Positions 34,737 through 43,328 of a DNA stretch of 64,000 bases are shown piece by piece. The position numbers were made by a program, and so were the translations under genes. The DNA lies in contig NZ_JACIDX010000010.1 in the NCBI RefSeq assembly GCF_014196525.1, positions 1-64,000 on the forward strand, given 5' to 3'. Each line of letters starts with the position of its first letter. Position 1 is the stretch's first letter. The DNA comes from Novosphingobium sediminicola (GTDB lineage Bacteria; Pseudomonadota; Alphaproteobacteria; Sphingomonadales; Sphingomonadaceae). The notes below the pieces were generated by a model. It saw nothing but the letters and a program-made list of their open reading frames with translations, did no database searches and was not told the DNA's origin.

Positions 34737-36647
34737 ATGAAACTGCTTCGTTCCGGCGCGTTCCTAGCGCTGGCCTTCGCTCTTTCCGCGCCGGCAGGCG
34801 CGCAAAATGCCGTTACGCCCATGACGCCCGATGTGGTCAAATCCTATGGCGCGGTGCGGCCCGATGCCGATTTTACCCTGCGCGAGGTGATGATCCCGAT
34901 GCGCGACGGCACGAAACTCTACACCGCCATCGTGTTTAAGAAGGGCGCGAAGAACGCCCCCATCCTGATCTCGCGCAGCCCCTATAACGCGCATGGCGAC
35001 GTGACGCGCACGGCCAGCCAGAAGATCACCGAGATCCTGCCCGCGATGGATGCCGAATTTGCCGAAGACGGCTATATCCGCGTCTATCAGGACATTCGCG
35101 GCATGCACAAATCCGAGGGCGACTGGGTGCTTAACCGCCCCATCGTCGGCCCGCTGAACAACAGCGGCATCGACGAGGCGACCGATGCCTATGACACGAT
35201 CGACTGGCTGGTCAAGAATGTGCCCGAAAGCAATGGCAAGGTGGGCATTATCGGCAGCTCCTATCTGGGCTTCACCTCGCTGATGGCGCTGATCAACCCG
35301 CATCCCGCGTTAAAGGCCGCCGTGCCGCAAAGCCCGATGGTCGACGGCTGGATGGGCGATGACTGGTTTCACAATGGCGCGTTCCGGGTGAACAGCTTCG
35401 ACTATATGGTCGATATGAGCGTGGGCAAGGGCGACAGCGACGCCAAAATCCCGCGTGGCGCAGGCGATGATTACAATGCCTATCTGGAGGCAGGTTCTGC
35501 GGGCGATTTCGCGCGTAAATGGGGCATTGAAACCATCCCCGGCGTGCGCAAGCTGATGGAGAACCCTGCCTATACCCCGTTCTGGTCGCTTCAGGCGGTG
35601 GACAAATGGCTGGCCGCGCGGCCTTTGACCGTGCCGACCATGCTGGTCGTGGGCCAATGGGATCAGGAGGATTCCTATGGCGCCCCGGCGGTCTATCGCG
35701 CGCTGGAGCCCAAGGACACCGCTAATGACAAGCTCTCGCTGGTGATTGGGCCGTGGCGGCATTCGGGGGTCAATCACTATGGCTATGAACTGGGCGACGT
35801 AACCTTTACCGGCGACACGGCGCATGAATTCCGCGTCAAATGGCTGAAACCCTTCTTCGACCACTGGCTGAAGGATGCGCCCGATCCTCACACGCCGCCG
35901 GTGCTGACCTATGCCACGGGCGTGAACCAGTGGGAGGTCTCGCAGAAATGGGATGATGCGAAGCTGACCCCGCTCTATCTGGGCGCTGCGGGCAGTCTGT
36001 CCTTTACGCCGGGCGCTGCGGGGCATGACGATTACGTGTCCGATCCTGCCCATCCGGTGCCCTTCATGCCGCGCCCGCTGTCCATGGCGGATCGCAAGCA
36101 ATGGACGACATGGCTGGTCCATGATCAGCGCTTTGTCGAGGATCGCCCCGATGTGCTGACCTATAAAAGCGCGCCTTTGGACAAGCCGATCCATATCAAG
36201 GGCGCACCCCGCGTGGACCTCTATGCGGCGACAACGGGGACGGATGCCGACTGGGTGGTCAAACTGATCGACGTGGCCCCCGACACCACGCCAGAGGCCA
36301 CATCACAGGGCGCCAAGCCTGCCAATCCCGGTTTCGAGCTGCCGCTGGGCATCGAGATTTTCCGGGGCCGCTATGTCCATGGTTTCGCCACGCCCGGTGC
36401 GTGGAAGCCTGGCAAGGTGGAAAATGTCCGCTTTGAACTGCCGCATATCAACCATGTGCTGCTGCCCGGACATCGCTTGATGGTGCAGGTGCAATCCAGC
36501 CTGTTCCCGCTCTATGACCGCAATCCGCAGACCTATGTCGCCAATATCTTCAACGCCAAGCCCGGCGATTACAAAGCTGCCACGCAGAGCATCCAGCGCG
36601 GTGGGGCCACGGCCAGCGCCGTCCTGTTGCCCATCGTGCAGGATTAA
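34737..36647 (+). CDS. CocE/NonD-family serine hydrolase (X-Pro dipeptidyl-peptidase/acylase type)
   Basis: 636 aa. A signal peptide (MKLLRSGAFLALAFALSAPA) precedes an alpha/beta hydrolase with nucleophile Ser in GSSYLGFTSL (about 178-187), preceded by DIRGMHKSEGDW. A C-terminal jelly-roll (about 430-630) is typical of cocaine esterase and cephalosporin (glutaryl-7-ACA) acylase relatives. It is secreted to the periplasm and cleaves esters or amides; substrate unknown. A strong terminator hairpin follows. Confidence 0.9.
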   Translation: MKLLRSGAFLALAFALSAPAGAQNAVTPMTPDVVKSYGAVRPDADFTLREVMIPMRDGTKLYTAIVFKKGAKNAPILISRSPYNAHGDVTRTASQKITEILPAMDAEFAEDGYIRVYQDIRGMHKSEGDWVLNRPIVGPLNNSGIDEATDAYDTIDWLVKNVPESNGKVGIIGSSYLGFTSLMALINPHPALKAAVPQSPMVDGWMGDDWFHNGAFRVNSFDYMVDMSVGKGDSDAKIPRGAGDDYNAYLEAGSAGDFARKWGIETIPGVRKLMENPAYTPFWSLQAVDKWLAARPLTVPTMLVVGQWDQEDSYGAPAVYRALEPKDTANDKLSLVIGPWRHSGVNHYGYELGDVTFTGDTAHEFRVKWLKPFFDHWLKDAPDPHTPPVLTYATGVNQWEVSQKWDDAKLTPLYLGAAGSLSFTPGAAGHDDYVSDPAHPVPFMPRPLSMADRKQWTTWLVHDQRFVEDRPDVLTYKSAPLDKPIHIKGAPRVDLYAATTGTDADWVVKLIDVAPDTTPEATSQGAKPANPGFELPLGIEIFRGRYVHGFATPGAWKPGKVENVRFELPHINHVLLPGHRLMVQVQSSLFPLYDRNPQTYVANIFNAKPGDYKAATQSIQRGGATASAVLLPIVQD

Positions 36648-36655
36648 CCGGGGCA

Positions 36656-36682
36656 GGGGGCGGTTCGGGCCGCCCCCTTTCT
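36656..36682 (+). terminator. Terminator after the CocE-type gene
   Basis: GGGGGCGG-TTCGGG-CCGCCCCC-TTT, 8 bp after the stop codon. The hairpin sits between convergent genes and its right edge touches the SDR stop, so it may serve both. Confidence 0.75.
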
Positions 36683-37461
36683 CAGAACAGCCCGCGATAG
36701 GCCCCGCCGTCGATGGCAAGGCTTTGCCCCGAAATATAGCCCGCCTGCGCCGAACAGAGGAACGCGCAGGCATCGCCAAATTCGGCCGGATCGCCAATGC
36801 GCCCTGCCGGACCGCGCTGGCCGATGCGGCGATAGGCTTCCTCGATGTCGATATTTTCCGATGCCGCGCGCCGCTGGGCCAATCCGGCCAGACGGTCGGT
36901 GCGAAAGGGGCCGGGCAGCAAATTGTTGATCGTCACGTTTTCGGCCACCGTGTCGAACTGCGCCGCCTTGGCCAGCGCCATCAGCCCCGCGCGCGCCGCC
37001 ACCGACAGGCCCATATCGACCGTGGGCGATTTTACCTGTGCCGAGGTGATGTTGACGATCCGGCCAAACCCGCGTGCCCGCATGCCGCCCGCCACCGCGC
37101 GGATCATCGCGATGGGCGAGAGCATGTTGTTGTTGACCGCGCTCAACCAGTCCTCGTCGCTCAATTCTTCCTGATGGCCATTGCGGGGGCCATGATTGTT
37201 GTTGATGAGAATATCAGGATCGGGGCAGGCAGCCAGCACGGCGGCGCGGCCATCGGCTGTGTTCATGTCGCCCACCACGCGGCGGACCGTTGCCCCCGTG
37301 GCCTCGAAAATGCTCTGCGCGGCGGATTGCAACCGACCATCATCGCGCCCGTTGATCCACACAACCGCCCCCTCACGCGCCAAAGACGTAGCGCAGGCCA
37401 GACCAAGCCCTTTGGAAGAAGCGCAAATTATCGCGCGGCGACCGGCAATTCCCAGATCCAT
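36682..37461 (-). CDS. Short-chain dehydrogenase/reductase (FabG-like)
   Basis: 259 aa, a classical SDR length. The cofactor loop is CASSKGLGLACATSLAREGA (TGxxxGxG variant A-S-S-K-G-L-G), with NNNHGPRNG in place of NNAG. The active site Ser is in NITSAQV; the usual Tyr-x-x-x-Lys position is not clearly present (SVAARAGLMALAKAA has Ala at the Tyr site), so activity may be altered. The C-terminus ISGQSLAIDGGAYRG is standard. It is convergent with the CocE gene. Confidence 0.82.
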   Translation of the reverse strand: MDLGIAGRRAIICASSKGLGLACATSLAREGAVVWINGRDDGRLQSAAQSIFEATGATVRRVVGDMNTADGRAAVLAACPDPDILINNNHGPRNGHQEELSDEDWLSAVNNNMLSPIAMIRAVAGGMRARGFGRIVNITSAQVKSPTVDMGLSVAARAGLMALAKAAQFDTVAENVTINNLLPGPFRTDRLAGLAQRRAASENIDIEEAYRRIGQRGPAGRIGDPAEFGDACAFLCSAQAGYISGQSLAIDGGAYRGLF

Positions 37462-37562
37462 GAGTGCTCCTTAATCTTGGCGCCCTGCTTTGCCGCCAGT
37501 CGGATTTTTGGGCAAGTCCTGCTCTTGCCCCGCCTGAATCATGGGCCTAGAGCCTTTCGCAA

Positions 37563-38999
37563 ATGCAGCAAACGACTCCCCCGGCGGCTGATGCAGCCCT
37601 TATCGAAGAGGCAGGCGGCTCCAGCGATTATCGCCTGATCGGTCTGATCGTGGCCTGCGCGCTGTTCATGGAGCAGTTCGACGGCACGGTGCTGACCACG
37701 GCCTTGCCCACCATCGCGCGTGATTTCGGCGTGCGGCCCCCGGCGCTCTCGGTAACGGTGACGTCCTATCTGCTGGCGCTGGCGGTGTTCGTGCCGGTCT
37801 CGGGCTATATGGCCGACAGGTTTGGCGCGCGGCGGGTGTTTTGCGCGGCGATCGGTGTGTTCGCGCTCGGTTCACTGGGCTCGGCGCTGACGAATGGGCT
37901 GGAAGCCATGGCGGCGGCGCGTTTCCTGCAAGGCGTGGGCGGGGCGATGATGCTGCCGGTGGGGCGTCTGGTGATGCTGCGCACGGTGCCCCCGCGCGAT
38001 CTGGTCAATGCGACCAGCTGGATGCTGATGCCCGGCCTGCTGGGGACGATTCTGGGGCCGCCGCTGGGGGGCTTTATCGTCACCTATATGCATTGGCGGG
38101 CGATCTTCTGGATCAACATCCCGATTGCCGCGCTCGCGCTGGTGTTGGTTTGGCGCAACATTCCCGATATCCGCGCGCAGGAGCCGCCGGTGTTCGATGC
38201 GGTGGGTTTTGTGCTTTCGGCTGTGGCGCTGGCCGCGCTGATGGTGGGGTTTGAGGCGGCGGGGCCGATCCATGCGGGCGCGGTGGCGCTGTTGCCGCTG
38301 GGGCTGGGTGTGGTGATGGCGCTGGCCTATTGGGCCCATGCGCGGCGGCATCCCGCGCCGATCATGGATTTCGCGCTGCTGCGCCATCGCAATTTCCGCC
38401 TGTCGTGGATTGCGGGGTCCATCACCCGCCTGTTGCAGGGCGCACAGCCCTTTCTGCTGGCGCTGATGGTGCAATATGGCTTTGGCTTTTCCGCCGCGCG
38501 GGCGGGCACGATCACGCTGGCAACGGCGGTGGGGTCCATCGTGATGAAGGGGCTGGCAGGACCCGTGCTGCGGCGGCTGGGCTTTCGCCGGGGGCTGACG
38601 CTGATGGGTGCGGCGGGCACGGTGGTCTATGCTTCCTGCGGGTTCTTCTCGCCCGCATGGCCGGAATGGGCGATCTGGGGCGTGCTGGTGCTGGCCGGAT
38701 TTTTGATGTCGTTTCAATTCACCGCCTATAACACCATCGCCTATGACGGATTGGCCAGCGAGGAAATGAGCCGCGCGACCAGTTTCTACACCACGTTTCA
38801 GCAGCTCACCCTGTCGCTGGGCGTGTGCATGGCGGCCACGATCCTGCAGATCAGCACCGCCGCGCACGGCGTGAATCACCCCGAATTGCGCGATTTTGCG
38901 CTGGCCTTCTGGATCATCGCCGCGATCAGTTTTACCGCGATCATTCCCAATCTGGCCTTTGCCCCCGATGCCGGATCGCGCCTGACCGAGACGGAATGA
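37563..38999 (+). CDS. DHA2-type MFS transporter
   Basis: 478 aa with about 14 transmembrane segments. The family motif D1 (MEQFDGTVLTTALPTIARDF) and motif A-like GYMADRFGARRVF are near the N-terminus. It is a proton-driven exporter of drugs or metabolites of the EmrB/QacA group; substrate unknown. It is divergent from the SDR by 101 bp and ends 143 bp before the sugar cluster, so it is probably not part of that operon. Confidence 0.92.
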   Translation: MQQTTPPAADAALIEEAGGSSDYRLIGLIVACALFMEQFDGTVLTTALPTIARDFGVRPPALSVTVTSYLLALAVFVPVSGYMADRFGARRVFCAAIGVFALGSLGSALTNGLEAMAAARFLQGVGGAMMLPVGRLVMLRTVPPRDLVNATSWMLMPGLLGTILGPPLGGFIVTYMHWRAIFWINIPIAALALVLVWRNIPDIRAQEPPVFDAVGFVLSAVALAALMVGFEAAGPIHAGAVALLPLGLGVVMALAYWAHARRHPAPIMDFALLRHRNFRLSWIAGSITRLLQGAQPFLLALMVQYGFGFSAARAGTITLATAVGSIVMKGLAGPVLRRLGFRRGLTLMGAAGTVVYASCGFFSPAWPEWAIWGVLVLAGFLMSFQFTAYNTIAYDGLASEEMSRATSFYTTFQQLTLSLGVCMAATILQISTAAHGVNHPELRDFALAFWIIAAISFTAIIPNLAFAPDAGSRLTETE

Positions 39000-39142
39000 C
39001 GCGATACTGACGCATTCGCGCCGCAAGGGCGCGTTTTGGGACGCCGATGGGCAGAACGCTTGACGTTGCGGGGCAACCAGCCCATGGCCCGATCCGACTT
39101 TTTACGTCCTGATTTTACCTGATCAACATTTTCGGGGGTCAC

Positions 39143-39928
39143 TTGACCAAGGCAGTAATTCTAGCGGGTGGTTTGGGAACGCGGCTGGGCGAGGAGACGT
39201 CGAGCCGACCCAAGCCGATGGTTGAGGTGGGTGGTATGCCGATCCTGTGGCATATCATGAAGATCTATGCCGCGCATGGCGTCAATGACTTCATCATCTG
39301 TCTTGGCTACAAAGGCTATGTCATCAAGGAATTTTTCGCCAATTACTTCCTTCATGCCGCCGATGTGACCATCGATCTTGCCAATAACAAGATGACCGTT
39401 CACGAGGTCAAAAGCGAGCCTTGGACGGTGACTTTGGTGGACACCGGGCCGACGGCCCAGACGGGCGGGCGCCTGTGGGGAGTGCGCCGTTTCCTGACCG
39501 ATGGCGAACCATTTTGCTTCACCTATGGCGATGGCGTTTCCGACATCGACATTTCGGCCGAACTGGCGTTTCACCGTGCCCATGGCAAGAAGGCGACGAT
39601 TGCCGCCGTTGCGCCTCCGGGCCGGTTTGGCGCGCTGGAATTCGGCGATGGTTCGGGCGGGCATGAAGTCACCAGCTTTAAAGAAAAGCCGGCGGGCGAT
39701 GGCGGCCTGATCAATGGCGGCTTCTTTGTGCTGGACCCTTCGGTGATCGACCTTATCTCCGGCCCGGATCAGGTTTGGGAGGATTATCCTCTCGAAACGC
39801 TGGCCCATAGCGGCGAACTGGTGGCCTTCCGCCATGATGGCTTTTGGCAGCCGATGGATACTTTGCGCGACAAGCAGCATCTGGAACGGCTGTGGGCGCA
39901 GGGCGCTGCGCCGTGGAAGACGTGGTAA
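39143..39928 (+). CDS. rfbF: Glucose-1-phosphate cytidylyltransferase
   Basis: 261 aa starting at TTG 39143, with GGGGGT upstream. The nucleotidyltransferase signature AVILAGGLGTRLGEETSSRP (residues 4-23) sits at the very start, so no earlier start is plausible. FCFTYGDGVSDID holds the metal Asp. It makes CDP-glucose from CTP and glucose-1-phosphate, the entry step to 3,6-dideoxyhexoses. First gene of a plus-strand operon, 6 bp before rfbG. Confidence 0.95.
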   Translation: MTKAVILAGGLGTRLGEETSSRPKPMVEVGGMPILWHIMKIYAAHGVNDFIICLGYKGYVIKEFFANYFLHAADVTIDLANNKMTVHEVKSEPWTVTLVDTGPTAQTGGRLWGVRRFLTDGEPFCFTYGDGVSDIDISAELAFHRAHGKKATIAAVAPPGRFGALEFGDGSGGHEVTSFKEKPAGDGGLINGGFFVLDPSVIDLISGPDQVWEDYPLETLAHSGELVAFRHDGFWQPMDTLRDKQHLERLWAQGAAPWKTW

Positions 39929-39934
39929 GCGATT

Positions 39935-41011
39935 ATGGCTGTCGTGCATGATCCATCCTTCTGGGCGGGCCGCCGGGTTCTGTTGACCGGGCATACCGGC
40001 TTCAAGGGAAGTTGGCTGGCGCTCTGGCTGCATCAGATGGGCGCGGTGGTGACGGGCCTGTCCTTGCCTGCCGAGGAGATCAGCCTGTTTCGTCAGGCGC
40101 GGGTCGAGGGCCTGCTGACGCATATCGAGGGCGATATCCGCGACATGGCCGTGGTCGAGGCCGCCGTGGCGCAGGCCGACCCGGAGGTGGTGTTCCATCT
40201 GGCCGCGCAGCCCCTGGTGCGCCTGTCCTATGAAACGCCGGTGGAAACCTTCGCCACCAATGTCCAGGGCACGGTGCATGTGCTGGACGCCTGTCGCCGC
40301 GCGCCGAATCTGAAGGCGATTGTCGCGATCACCTCGGACAAGGCCTATGAGAATCGCGAATGGGTCTGGCCCTATCGTGAGAGCGATCCGATGGGCGGGC
40401 ATGATCCCTATTCGGCCAGCAAGGGCGCGGCCGAACTGGTGATCGCGGCCTATCGGCGCAGTTTCTTTTCCGAGCTGGGCGCGCCGCTGCTGGCCTCGGT
40501 GCGGGCGGGCAATGTGATCGGCGGGGGCGATTGGGCGCTCGACCGGCTGGTGCCCGACATCATCCGCGCGCTGATTGCCGGAGAGCGTCCGATGATCCGT
40601 TCGCCCCATTCGATCCGCCCGTGGCAGCATGTGCTGGAGGCGCTGGGCGGCTATCTGTTGATTGCCGAGACGTTGGCCAAGGGTGAGGCATGGGCGGCCG
40701 AGGGCTGGAATTTCGGCCCCGCCGATGATGACACCCAGCCGGTAAGCTGGATCGCCGACCGGATCACGCAGCGCTGGGGCGATGCCGGTTGGGACCAGCC
40801 CGAACAGGTCTCCGGCCCCCATGAGGCCAAGATTCTCAAGCTGGACTGCGCCAAGGCGCGCAATTATCTGGGCTGGCGTCCGGCATGGGGTCTGGGCGAG
40901 GCCTTGGGCCGGATTGTGGAATGGCATAAGAGCGTGGCCCAGGGCGGCAATGCGCAGGCGATTTCGCTGGCGCAATTGACCGCCTATCGGGCCCTGTTCC
41001 ATCAAGACTAA
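39935..41011 (+). CDS. rfbG: CDP-glucose 4,6-dehydratase
   Basis: 358 aa, extended SDR fold. NAD motif TGHTGFKGSWLALWL, catalytic YSASK (DPYSASKGAAEL), and RAGNVIGGGDWALDRLVPD are characteristic of RfbG. It converts CDP-glucose to CDP-4-keto-6-deoxyglucose, the substrate for RfbH. It lies 6 bp after rfbF and 56 bp before rfbH, in one operon. Confidence 0.95.
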   Translation: MAVVHDPSFWAGRRVLLTGHTGFKGSWLALWLHQMGAVVTGLSLPAEEISLFRQARVEGLLTHIEGDIRDMAVVEAAVAQADPEVVFHLAAQPLVRLSYETPVETFATNVQGTVHVLDACRRAPNLKAIVAITSDKAYENREWVWPYRESDPMGGHDPYSASKGAAELVIAAYRRSFFSELGAPLLASVRAGNVIGGGDWALDRLVPDIIRALIAGERPMIRSPHSIRPWQHVLEALGGYLLIAETLAKGEAWAAEGWNFGPADDDTQPVSWIADRITQRWGDAGWDQPEQVSGPHEAKILKLDCAKARNYLGWRPAWGLGEALGRIVEWHKSVAQGGNAQAISLAQLTAYRALFHQD

Positions 41012-41067
41012 AAATGTTTCAACACGTCTGAAATCTTCAGAAGACAGTTTACAGGCAGACAGTTTCT

Positions 41068-42459
41068 ATGGCCACGATCGATAATCCGATGCTCGACCTT
41101 TCCTCCGCCGTGGCGGGCATGGTGAAGGACAGCGACGAAGGGCAATTGCGCGAACTGATCCTTGGCCTGTCCGAGGAATATGCGCGCCGCTATCACAGCC
41201 CGCGCGCGTTTCTGCCCGGTGAGAGCGTGGTGCCGGTGTCGGGCAAGGTCGTGGGCGAAGGCGAGCTGCGCAATCTGGTCGATGCCAGCCTCGACATGTG
41301 GCTGACCACGGGGCGTTATAACACGCAGTTCGAGGAAAAGCTGGCGGCGCGTCTGGGCGTAGCCCATGCGCTGACGACCAATTCGGGTTCGTCGGCCAAT
41401 CTGCTGGCGTTGGCGGCGCTGACCTCGCATTATCATCGCAGCGATGCGTTGAAGCCGGGCGATGAAGTGATCACCGTGGCGACGGGTTTCCCCACCACGG
41501 TCAATCCTTCGCTGCAATATGGGCTGGTGCCGGTTTTCGTCGATTGCGATATCCCGACCTATAATATCAAGCCCGAGATGATCGAAGCGGCGGTGTCGGA
41601 CAAGACCCGCGCGATCATGATCGCCCATACGCTTGGCAATCCTTTCGACATTGCCGAAGTGATGCGTGTTGCCGAAAAATACAACCTCTGGGTGGTCGAG
41701 GATACGTGCGACGCGCTGGGCGCGACGTTTGATGGCAAGCCGGTGGGCACGTTCGGCCATCTGGGCACGCTTTCGTTCTATCCGGCCCATCATATCACCA
41801 TGGGCGAGGGCGGGGCGGTGTTCACCGACAAGCCGCGCCTGAAGCGCGTGGTCGAATCGTTCCGCGACTGGGGCCGCGACTGCTGGTGCGCGCCGGGTCA
41901 GGACAACACCTGCGGCAAGCGGTTCAACCGCAAGCTGGGCACGTTGCCGCATGGGTATGACCACAAGTATACCTATGGCCACGTTGGCTATAATCTGAAG
42001 ATCACCGATATGCAGGCGGCCGTTGGCCTTGCCCAGCTTGACCGGCTGGACGGCTTCATCGCCGCGCGCCAGCGCAATTTTGACAAGCTGACGCAATTGC
42101 TCAAACCGCTGGAGGATATCTTCATCCTGCCGCAGGCCACCGAGCGTTCACAGCCTTCGTGGTTCGGCTATCCCATCACCATCCGCCCCGAAATCGGCAT
42201 CAACCGCGAGGCCTTGGTCGAATTCCTGACCGAGCAGAAGATTGGCACGCGCCTGCTGTTTGGCGGCAACCTTTTGCACCAGCCCTATATGAAGGGCCGC
42301 AGCGTGCGCGTGGTGGGCGATCTGGCCAATGCCGATCTGGTGACGACCAATACTTTCTGGTTGGGCATCTATCCGGGTTTGACGGATGACCACCTTAGTT
42401 ATACCGCCGAGCAGATTGGTGTCTTCCTTGCGGATCATTACGGATCGGCTAAGGGCTAA
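41068..42459 (+). CDS. rfbH: CDP-4-keto-6-deoxy-D-glucose-3-dehydrase (E1)
   Basis: 463 aa. A PMP-dependent, iron-sulfur E1 enzyme that removes the C3 hydroxyl of CDP-4-keto-6-deoxyglucose. The usual PLP-lysine is His241 ([14 protein letters not shown]), the hallmark of E1. The four cluster cysteines Cys214 (EDTCDALG), Cys272, Cys274 and Cys282 ([12 protein letters not shown]) keep the C-x-C-x7-C spacing of the Yersinia enzyme. The partner reductase E3 (AscD/RfbI) is not in this cluster and must be supplied elsewhere. Confidence 0.95.
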   Translation: MATIDNPMLDLSSAVAGMVKDSDEGQLRELILGLSEEYARRYHSPRAFLPGESVVPVSGKVVGEGELRNLVDASLDMWLTTGRYNTQFEEKLAARLGVAHALTTNSGSSANLLALAALTSHYHRSDALKPGDEVITVATGFPTTVNPSLQYGLVPVFVDCDIPTYNIKPEMIEAAVSDKTRAIMIAHTLGNPFDIAEVMRVAEKYNLWVVEDTCDALGATFDGKPVGTFGHLGTLSFYPAHHITMGEGGAVFTDKPRLKRVVESFRDWGRDCWCAPGQDNTCGKRFNRKLGTLPHGYDHKYTYGHVGYNLKITDMQAAVGLAQLDRLDGFIAARQRNFDKLTQLLKPLEDIFILPQATERSQPSWFGYPITIRPEIGINREALVEFLTEQKIGTRLLFGGNLLHQPYMKGRSVRVVGDLANADLVTTNTFWLGIYPGLTDDHLSYTAEQIGVFLADHYGSAKG

Positions 42460-42518
42460 GCCATCAAGGTTTGATACGCACGGGCAGGGTCGGAAAAGCC
42501 AGCCGAAGAGGTTTAGAC

Positions 42519-43322
42519 GTGAACGCATACGAAAAACGCATGTTGGCGATTCTGGCCGAGGGCGCGGCCAAATACGGGTTTGTCTCGGTCAAGGCCGAGT
42601 TTGAGGCCGAGGGCACGCGCAGCGATGAATTCCTGCGCCTGCTCGAACTGGCGCGGCGCGCCGGTTTGAAGGTCGCGCTCAAGATCGGCGGTTGCGAGGC
42701 GATCCGCGATCTGATCGAGGCGCGCCAGTATGGGGTCGATTACATCATCGCTCCGATGGTCGAGACGCCCTATGCGCTGTCCAAATTCATCGCCGCCAAG
42801 GACAAGGTGTTTGCCAAGGACGAGCAGGCGGACATGTCGTTCCTGTTCAACGTGGAAACTGCCACTACGTTTGAATCGCTGGAAAAGCTGGGCGAAGTGG
42901 CGCAGGCGGGCAATGTCGGCTTTGTCTTCGGGCGGGTCGATTTCGCCGGCTCGCTGGGCCATGACCGTTCGTTTGTGAACAGCGATGCGATGGCTGACTA
43001 TGTCAATGCCGTGGCCAAGGTGGCGCATGAACGCGGCCTTGAACTGGTCGTGGGCGGCGGGGTCAGCCCGGATTCGGTGTCGCTGCTGGCGGGCGCCCGC
43101 GCCCATCGTCTGGACCGGTTCGAAACGCGCAAGGTCGTGTTCGACGCCGCCGTGGTCGAGGATGGCCGCGCGGCTGCGGGCATGGAACTGGCGATTGAGT
43201 TCGAGCTGCTCTGGCTGAAGAACAAGCGTGATTTCTATCGCGGCATTGCCGAGGAAGACGCCACCCGCATCGCCATGATGGAGGCGCGTCAGGCCACCAT
43301 CAAGACCGCCGAGCCTGCGTAA
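42519..43322 (+). CDS. HpcH/HpaI aldolase-like protein
   Basis: 267 aa from GTG 42519 (GAAGAGG upstream). It has a TIM-barrel of the HpcH/HpaI/citrate-lyase-beta type: KIGGCEAIRDL, PMVETPYAL, FNVETATTFE, FVFGRVDFAGSLGHD and VVGGGVSPDS. These enzymes join or cleave pyruvate-type enolates with aldehydes using a divalent metal. Its position between rfbH and a ThDP enzyme, 6 bp before the latter, places it in deoxy-sugar branching or in supply of an unusual carbon donor. Substrate unknown. Confidence 0.82.
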   Translation: MNAYEKRMLAILAEGAAKYGFVSVKAEFEAEGTRSDEFLRLLELARRAGLKVALKIGGCEAIRDLIEARQYGVDYIIAPMVETPYALSKFIAAKDKVFAKDEQADMSFLFNVETATTFESLEKLGEVAQAGNVGFVFGRVDFAGSLGHDRSFVNSDAMADYVNAVAKVAHERGLELVVGGGVSPDSVSLLAGARAHRLDRFETRKVVFDAAVVEDGRAAAGMELAIEFELLWLKNKRDFYRGIAEEDATRIAMMEARQATIKTAEPA

Positions 43323-43328
43323 ACCATC

